From contig JAAYFX010000053.1 in the NCBI GenBank assembly GCA_012728025.1, positions 1 to 7,562 of the forward strand: a stretch of DNA of 7,562 bases. The letters run 5' to 3'. The notes below the pieces were generated by a model. That model had not been told where the DNA came from. It was given only the letters and a program-made list of their open reading frames with translations, and did no database searches. Origin of the DNA: Clostridiales bacterium. GTDB lineage: Bacteria; Bacillota; Clostridia; Oscillospirales; Oscillospiraceae. The position numbers and the translations under genes are program-made. Below are positions 1 through 4,568 of the stretch, piece by piece (position 1 is the stretch's first letter; the number at the start of each line of letters is the position of its first letter).

Positions 1-1448
1 CCCTTATGCTGGTTGACACAGTAAGCGGAAACGTTATTTATTCCAAAAATGAGGACAGTCAGATATACCCCGCCAGCCTTACAAAAATTATGACAGTGCT
101 TCTTGCCATAGAGGCTGTTGAAAGAGGCGAGGTTGCACTTACAGACTATGTTACAGCAAGCGGGAACATAAGCTATGACCTTATTGATGATGGTAGCACT
201 GCGGGCATTGTTGCCGGCGAGACGATGACATTGGAAAACCTTCTTTATTGTGCCATGATTGCCTCGGCTAACGAAGCTTGCAATATCATTGCCGAGCATA
301 TAAGCGGCAGCATACCAAGCTTTGTTGAAAGGATGAATACCCGTGCCGCAGAACTTGGCTGCACAGGCACAAACTTTGCCAACACTCATGGTCTGCCCAA
401 CAGCAATCATTATACCACCGCCAGTGATTTTTCGCTTATTGCCATGGCCGCTGTTTCAAACCCACTTTTCATGCAGATTTGCAACACTGTATCTTGGGTA
501 ATCCCCGCCACAAACGAATCTGACGAGCGGGTTTTAAGCAACACCAACGGTCTTATAAACAAAGACTCAACTCATTACCCAGGCTATTATTACGAACCGG
601 CGGCAGGTGTTAAAACAGGCTACACTGATGCCGCAGGCTATTGTCTTATTTCCACCGCCACAAAAAACGGAATGACTTTTTTGGGTGTAGTCATGGGAGC
701 GAAGGCCACAGACAAGGGCGGCGGCAATTTTGAATTTGGGCATTTCAGTGAATCTATAAAGCTTTATAATTGGGTCTTTGACAATTATAGTTATAGAGAC
801 ATCTTAAAAATTACGGCGCTGGTTGCGGAAGTTCCCGTAGAGATGGGCAGCGACGCAGGTCTTGTAAGCTTACATCCTCAGTCAGCCGTTAAAGCTCTTT
901 TACCCAACGATGAAGATATAGAAAGCTATGAGCAGAAAATAACAATTTACAGTCAAGAAGAGGGGAAAGAGCTTTATGCCCCTGTTGAGGCAGGGGAGGT
1001 CTTGGGGGAGATTACCATAGAGCGGGACGGAATTATCTATGGCTCCTCCCAGCTTGTGGCAAGCTCGTCGGTGTCTTTAAGCTATGGTAAATATATAAAA
1101 AGCCAGATTGGGAAAACTCTTAAAAATCCCATTGTAATAATTGCAATAATCATAGTTTTGGCACTATTTTTTTCCTATGTCTATCTGGTTGTTCGATATA
1201 ACACCCGAAAGAGAAAGCATATGCAAGAGCTTTCCCGTCGCCGCCGTGTGAACCTGTATGAGCCGGAAAGACCTAGTGACCCTGTGCGCTCTGCCCTTAG
1301 CCGTAAAAGTGCCGCAATATCCGCAAGGCAGGAGAGTTTTGTTGAAGATTTAGTCGAAGAAATCCCCTTGCCAGAGGAAATTTCTGAAGGGGAAACGGAA
1401 TCTCAGGCAGAAAGAGACTACTTCGAGGAGTTTTTTGGGAAGAAATAG
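1..1448 (+). CDS. Serine-type D-Ala-D-Ala carboxypeptidase (PBP5/DacF-like), 5' end cut off
   Basis: This is a penicillin-binding-protein-5-type carboxypeptidase, which removes the terminal D-Ala from peptidoglycan pentapeptides outside the membrane. Counting from the first visible Met at 6, the active-site triad is complete: SLTK at residues 24-27, SAN at 87-89 and KTG at 203-205. A PBP5-type C-terminal beta domain follows (about 263-357), then a hydrophobic membrane segment at about 376-396, a very basic stretch (RKRK 401-404, RRRR 411-414) and an acidic tail to residue 480. The frame is already open at base 3, and family members have a signal peptide and about 10 more residues before the conserved LVD...G..IYSKN strand. 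The Met at 6 is therefore internal and the true start lies outside the window. The stop is TAG at 1446-1448. The family call is firm from the motifs. The exact paralogue (dacF, dacB or other) is not certain. proC follows on the same strand. Confidence 0.95.
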   Translation, partial: LMLVDTVSGNVIYSKNEDSQIYPASLTKIMTVLLAIEAVERGEVALTDYVTASGNISYDLIDDGSTAGIVAGETMTLENLLYCAMIASANEACNIIAEHISGSIPSFVERMNTRAAELGCTGTNFANTHGLPNSNHYTTASDFSLIAMAAVSNPLFMQICNTVSWVIPATNESDERVLSNTNGLINKDSTHYPGYYYEPAAGVKTGYTDAAGYCLISTATKNGMTFLGVVMGAKATDKGGGNFEFGHFSESIKLYNWVFDNYSYRDILKITALVAEVPVEMGSDAGLVSLHPQSAVKALLPNDEDIESYEQKITIYSQEEGKELYAPVEAGEVLGEITIERDGIIYGSSQLVASSSVSLSYGKYIKSQIGKTLKNPIVIIAIIIVLALFFSYVYLVVRYNTRKRKHMQELSRRRRVNLYEPERPSDPVRSALSRKSAAISARQESFVEDLVEEIPLPEEISEGETESQAERDYFEEFFGKK

Positions 1449-1470
1449 TCTTGCAAAAATGATGTGTGAG

Positions 1471-1502
1471 AAGGGGTAAAAACTTATCCCTTTGGGTATA
1501 AG
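1471..1502 (+). other. Two mutually exclusive hairpins in the carboxypeptidase-proC gap
   Basis: The segment 1471-1479 (AAGGGGTAA) pairs with 1484-1492 (TTATCCCTT) in a 9-bp stem with one G-U pair and an AAAC loop. The right arm can instead pair downstream: 1483-1490 (CTTATCCC) with 1494-1502 (GGGTATAAG), with T1497 bulged. The two structures share bases and cannot form together. There is no U tract after either, so neither looks like an intrinsic terminator. They could be an RNA processing or stability element, or chance. The pairing is read directly; any function is inference. Confidence 0.35.
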
Positions 1503-1504
1503 TG

Positions 1505-1510
1505 AAAGGA
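1505..1510 (+). promoter_or_regulatory. Ribosome binding site of proC
   Basis: AAAGGA sits 7 nt upstream of the ATG at 1518. It fixes the proC start, and the protein then begins directly before the family's N-terminal beta strand and glycine-rich loop. No convincing promoter is visible in the 69-nt gap. A TATAAG at 1497-1502 lacks a properly spaced -35 box and would place the transcript start on top of this site, so read-through from the upstream gene is the likelier source of expression. Confidence 0.7.
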
Positions 1511-1517
1511 AAAGCAG

Positions 1518-2348
1518 ATGGAAAACAGCACTTTCGCCTTTATAGGCGCAGGAAATATGGGCGGAGCTATAATAAAGGCTCTATGCAAAAAATGTTCCCC
1601 TTCTGATGTATTTATCTATGATAGGGATGTGGCGAAGGCGAAAGCCCTTTCGGAAAGCACAGGCTGTGTTATTTGTGAAAGTGCGGATGAAGCCATAAAA
1701 AAAGCAAAATATATTATACTGGGTGTGAAACCCAATATATTAGCCCCTGTTTTGGAATCCGCCTTTGACTCTATAAAAGCCTCCTATGAGGCGGGAAACG
1801 CTCAGGTTATTGTTTCCATAGCCGCCGGAATCACCATAGACTCAATAAAAAAGGTTCTTTCCAAAGGAAATGTGGATTTGCCTGTTATAAGGCTTATGCC
1901 CAACACCCCTGTAACTGTGGGCAAGGGGCTAATACTGATTGATTTCTCCAAGGATACCCGAGAAGAAGATGTGGATAGCTTTATGGCAAGCCTTTCCGAA
2001 GCAGGCTCTGTTCAGCGCTTTCCCGAAAACCTTATGGACTGTGCAACCCCTGTTTTCAGCAGTTCACCGGCCTTTGTGTATATGTTTATAGAGGCTTTGT
2101 CCGACGGCGGGGTTATGTCGGGACTTCCCAGAGACATAGCCATAAACCTTGCGGCTCAGGCTGTTTTGGGCTCGGCTGCAATGGTCCTTGAAACAGGTCA
2201 GCATCCAGGGGCCTTAAAAGACGCTGTCTGCTCGCCGGCAGGCTCTACCATAGTAGGAGTGTCACAGCTTGAAAGGGGTGCTTTCCGCTCCAGCGTTTCC
2301 GACGCTGTTTACGAGACTTATAAAAAAGTTGTCGAGCTTGCCAAATAA
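1518..2348 (+). CDS. proC: Pyrroline-5-carboxylate reductase
   Basis: This cytoplasmic enzyme reduces 1-pyrroline-5-carboxylate to L-proline with NAD(P)H, the last step of proline biosynthesis. The 276-residue length is normal for the family (about 265-280). The N-terminal Rossmann fold has the dinucleotide-binding loop GAGNMG at 10-15. The conserved GVKP segment is at 69-72, VSIAAG at 99-104 and MPNTP at 127-131. The C-terminal family signature runs from about 233 to 254 (LKDAVCSPAGST..G...LE) and forms the substrate-binding, all-helical dimerisation domain. A strong Shine-Dalgarno supports the ATG at 1518. The gene lies 69 nt after the carboxypeptidase gene in the same direction, and a hairpin terminator follows about 115 nt after its stop. 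Nothing is missing or broken. The neighbours do not point to a specialised pathway, so this is read as a housekeeping gene. Confidence 0.97.
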   Translation: MENSTFAFIGAGNMGGAIIKALCKKCSPSDVFIYDRDVAKAKALSESTGCVICESADEAIKKAKYIILGVKPNILAPVLESAFDSIKASYEAGNAQVIVSIAAGITIDSIKKVLSKGNVDLPVIRLMPNTPVTVGKGLILIDFSKDTREEDVDSFMASLSEAGSVQRFPENLMDCATPVFSSSPAFVYMFIEALSDGGVMSGLPRDIAINLAAQAVLGSAAMVLETGQHPGALKDAVCSPAGSTIVGVSQLERGAFRSSVSDAVYETYKKVVELAK

Positions 2349-2462
2349 GGGGAAACCTTAGACGGCGTCTAGTCTATATATATCAGTTGAAGCTTTTTTG
2401 TGGGCTTAGGCTCTTTCGCTTAAAAAAGGCGGAAAGGGCTGATACTTGCAAAGAAAACCCAT

Positions 2463-2499
2463 AAAAACCTCACAGCCCCCGCCGGCCGTGAGGTTTTTT
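2463..2499 (+). terminator. Strong intrinsic terminator after proC (bidirectional form)
   Basis: A perfect 11-bp stem pairs 2463-2473 (AAAAACCTCAC) with 2488-2498 (GTGAGGTTTTT), and the T run continues to 2499. The GC-rich 14-base loop can extend the helix after one A-C mismatch, with GCC 2475-2477 pairing with GGC 2484-2486. The A run on the left arm gives a matching U tract for transcripts from the other strand, so it could stop traffic both ways. It lies about 115 nt past the proC stop and is the natural end of the plus-strand operon. Confidence 0.88.
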
Positions 2500-2636
2500 G
2501 TACATAAGTGGGAAAGGTTTTTAGCAGAGAGCTTTTTTAGGAGACAATCTGCCTTTTCGGCTAAAAGGGAACCTGCGGTCGGGGGATTATATTTTACCCA
2601 AAGATGTAAGCTACCAATACGTTTTGGGGCTTTTAA

Positions 2637-2916
2637 TGTCCCTGCCGAAGCTGCGAAATTCAAGGCAGAAAACGCCATGAAAACCATGAAATAGAGGTTC
2701 TGGACGGAATTTGCAGGGGAAGCGGCAACATGGGGCAGTATAGCCGCAGGCTTTGTGAAAACTTTTTGAGCTTAGCCGTGAGTATCAGCAAAGCCTTATA
2801 TAAACGGGATGCTCAAAAGCAGCGTTCACTTAGGGATTAAAGAAAAACTTGAACAGCTTCAAGCGGGGCAAAAAAGACCACATATGAGTTTTTATACTCC
2901 TACGTGGTCTTTTTAA
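2637..2916 (+). pseudogene. Possible frame-broken coding remnant, family unknown
   Basis: One plus frame is free of stops from 2637 to the TAA at 2838-2840. It reads like protein near its end, for example from ATG 2730: MGQYSRRLCENFLSLAVSIS and then KALYKRDAQKQRSLRD. At about 2833 the neighbouring frame takes over with GIKEKLEQLQAGQKR and runs to a TAA at 2914-2916. That second frame contains a small ORF from ATG 2809 (35 codons). Joined across a single frameshift, the two pieces form one charged, helical, coiled-coil-like C-terminus. No ribosome binding site stands before either ATG, and the end runs into a terminator hairpin. I do not recognise the family. A decayed tail of a mobile-element or other accessory gene fits, but chance open frames cannot be excluded. 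Confidence 0.3.
2870..2914 (-). terminator. Intrinsic terminator of the res-OLD operon (bidirectional form)
   Basis: An 11-bp perfect stem pairs 2871-2881 (AAAAAGACCAC) with 2904-2914 (GTGGTCTTTTT). The helix continues inward with two single mismatches (2883-2889 against 2896-2902), closing on a 6-base loop. Read on the minus strand it begins 9 nt past the stop of the OLD-family gene and ends in a run of six U (A 2870-2875), as expected for the end of that operon. The T run on the other arm means it can also act on plus-strand transcripts, giving two back-to-back barriers between the converging operons. Confidence 0.88.
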
Positions 2917-2923
2917 TACTCGG

Positions 2924-4543
2924 TTAATTTTGTCCCAATAGTTCAATTATCAAGAGTTTATCTGCAATATCCTTAATGAACTGGGGAATTTCCTCTATAT
3001 GCTGTGCAATAGCTTTAGCCTTCCCTGGCTTTGATGAAATATGATATTTTTCAGAAACGGTTTGTTCCATAGAAGTATAATCAACTATTGACGTACGTAA
3101 ATAGGATTCAAAATCTTTGCCAAAGTATGCATAATCGTTTCGAACAATGCAGTTTCCAGTTTCTGTGTCCCAAGCTTCTTCACTGAAGATGCCGTTAAAC
3201 ACACTTCTGGTCTTTGAATCATTTTTATCACAGTCAAATATTGCATAACAATTATAACCGTATGCTTTAAACAGCCTCCAGTACAAAGGGATTGCATCTT
3301 TACCACGACAATTAACAATTTCGGTTCCATGTTCAGCTAAAGAATACCCACTACGTTTTAAATACACTAGCAGAGCAAAATATTCAGTAGCTCCCTCAAC
3401 TAAAATAATTGTTTCTGCAAACATTCCTTTTAACTGGTCTGAAAATAGTTTTGTTGAGTAAAAATCAACTATATTTCCTGGTGAAACACTATTCTCTGGA
3501 ACGCCTGACCCTACACAAAAATCGCAAAGCTGTTGTGCAGATAATTGTATTGCTTTAGTAACTCCGCCTTCTTTATGTACTCGAACAAGTCCGTCCAAAT
3601 ATTCCGCATCAATAAATTCTGATGAATGTGTTGAAATGATTACTTGAATGCCACTGGAACACATATCCACAACATATTCTTTTAACCATCTTTGAGCTAA
3701 AGGATGAAGGTGGGCCTCTGGTTCTTCAATAATCAATACAAAATTCTCGCCTGTAAATACTTCCATATATGCTTTTACAAAAGCCATTAATAAAACTTGT
3801 TGTTCCCCTGTGCCGAATTCTTCAAATCCACGAATACTATCTTCCTCTTTTGCGTAGATTCGAAGTGACTTTGCGTAATTATTTGGATCATAAGCAGAAA
3901 AATCAACAGCTAATGAATGAACAAATCCTTTAACTGCGCCTTTTAATGCTTCTGAGAAGCGATTAAAAAAACCAGAAAACTCATCTGTTTGCTCAAAAGA
4001 TGTAGTTATTTGATTAAAAGCTTGCGACAATTCCTCCTTGTGTTCAGAACTCAAGGCTTCATGTATTTTTTTTGAGAACTTGCTTAATAAAGAGTAGCTA
4101 CTACCGTAATTAAAGGCACTCTGAATATTTCTTTCTGCATCAATTAAGTAGGATTGACAAGCGGAACGCTGCTCATTTGAGGGATATATTTTATTACCAT
4201 ACCCATCATGGAAGAGGTTGTTGTTAGCTTGCCCATTGTGTCCATAACTTACAGATATAACATCATATCCGTTTCCTCTGTAATCATAATAAAGAGGCTC
4301 TGTAAACTTAGCTGTAATCTGTGCAGTTGGATAATCTTTTTGATTTCTTCTAAAATAATCACTCTCTAGCATTTCAATATAAGTTGGATACCGTTCACCG
4401 AGTACTCTATTTATAGCTGATAATATATTAGACTTTCCTGCATTATTTGGCCCAAATAGAACAAGCGGCTTATTTTGTGGAAGAGAAAGAGTAACATTTT
4501 CAATAGAACGATAATGCTTAATGACGATTTCTTCCAAATTCAA
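2924..4543 (-). CDS. OLD-family ATP-dependent nuclease (ABC-type ATPase plus TOPRIM)
   Basis: This 539-residue protein has the two-part layout of OLD-family nucleases. The N-terminal ABC/SMC-like ATPase has Walker A GPNNAGKS at 31-38, a signature-like GTGEQQ at 244-249, Walker B with catalytic glutamates (VLIIEEPEAHLHP, 269-281; E273/E274) and the switch histidine in STHSSEF at 304-310. The C-terminal TOPRIM domain starts with LVEGATE (381-387, metal-binding E383) and has the DxD pair in FDCDKND (436-442), so both active sites look intact. Family members (phage P2 OLD, GajA of Gabija) are DNA nucleases used in phage defence; that role here is inferred. The start is TTG at 4543, supported by AAAGGGGGA 7 nt upstream. 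The only nearby ATG is out of frame and meets TAA at once. The gene follows res by 25 nt in the same direction, so one transcript is likely, and it ends at a strong terminator. Confidence 0.92.
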   Translation of the reverse strand: MNLEEIVIKHYRSIENVTLSLPQNKPLVLFGPNNAGKSNILSAINRVLGERYPTYIEMLESDYFRRNQKDYPTAQITAKFTEPLYYDYRGNGYDVISVSYGHNGQANNNLFHDGYGNKIYPSNEQRSACQSYLIDAERNIQSAFNYGSSYSLLSKFSKKIHEALSSEHKEELSQAFNQITTSFEQTDEFSGFFNRFSEALKGAVKGFVHSLAVDFSAYDPNNYAKSLRIYAKEEDSIRGFEEFGTGEQQVLLMAFVKAYMEVFTGENFVLIIEEPEAHLHPLAQRWLKEYVVDMCSSGIQVIISTHSSEFIDAEYLDGLVRVHKEGGVTKAIQLSAQQLCDFCVGSGVPENSVSPGNIVDFYSTKLFSDQLKGMFAETIILVEGATEYFALLVYLKRSGYSLAEHGTEIVNCRGKDAIPLYWRLFKAYGYNCYAIFDCDKNDSKTRSVFNGIFSEEAWDTETGNCIVRNDYAYFGKDFESYLRTSIVDYTSMEQTVSEKYHISSKPGKAKAIAQHIEEIPQFIKDIADKLLIIELLGQN

Positions 4544-4548
4544 AATTA

Positions 4549-4559
4549 CATCCCCCTTT
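4549..4559 (-). promoter_or_regulatory. Shine-Dalgarno of the OLD gene, overlapped by an ATG-TAA start-stop
   Basis: On the minus strand AAAGGGGGA (4559-4551) lies 7 nt before the TTG start (4543-4541), which decides that start. The final A of this site begins an ATG (4551-4549) followed immediately by TAA (4548-4546), in a different frame from TTG. That ATG is too close to the Shine-Dalgarno for normal initiation. The site lies in the 25-nt gap after the res stop, so ribosomes finishing res could be passed on to this start. The coupling is inference. Confidence 0.7.
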
Positions 4560-4568
4560 AAGAAAAAA

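Larger units (their letters stand above)
2349..2923. other. 575-bp convergent intergenic region without a confident gene
   Basis: This gap separates the plus-strand proC from the minus-strand defence genes. From left to right it holds: a small inverted repeat TAGAC/GTCTA (2359-2363 with 2367-2371); an imperfect hairpin (2410-2419 with 2429-2439, one bulge) with no U tract; the proC terminator (2463-2499); a stretch at 2446-2694 open on both strands for over 80 codons; a likely broken coding remnant at about 2637-2916; and the terminator of the minus-strand operon (2870-2914). The overlapping open frames at 2446-2694 (plus) and 2406-2687 (minus) run straight through the terminator hairpin. Neither gives a product I recognise, so they are not called as genes. 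No tRNA, rRNA, CRISPR or complete insertion sequence is visible. Confidence 0.6.

Noticed and set aside
6..8. ATG at 6 as the true start of the carboxypeptidase
   Set aside because: The frame is open to the window edge, no ribosome site precedes it, and it lies inside the conserved N-terminal strand, leaving no signal peptide for an extracellular enzyme.
1497..1502. TATAAG as a proC promoter -10 box
   Set aside because: There is no -35 match at 16-18 bp upstream, and the start point would fall in the ribosome binding site.
2446..2694. 82-codon plus-strand and 93-codon (2406-2687) minus-strand open frames as genes
   Set aside because: They overlap each other and run through a strong terminator hairpin, have no convincing ribosome site and give no recognisable protein.
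3085..3330. Open frames inside the OLD and res genes (3085-3330, 4639-4920, 4781-5164, 5064-5339, 5449-5631, 6714-6950)
   Set aside because: They are shadows of two intact, motif-rich genes and have no family features of their own.
4066..4073. Run of eight T (A on the coding strand) within the OLD gene as a phase-variation tract
   Set aside because: It encodes a normal Lys-Lys in an intact frame, and runs of this length are common in A/T-rich genes; nothing supports switching.
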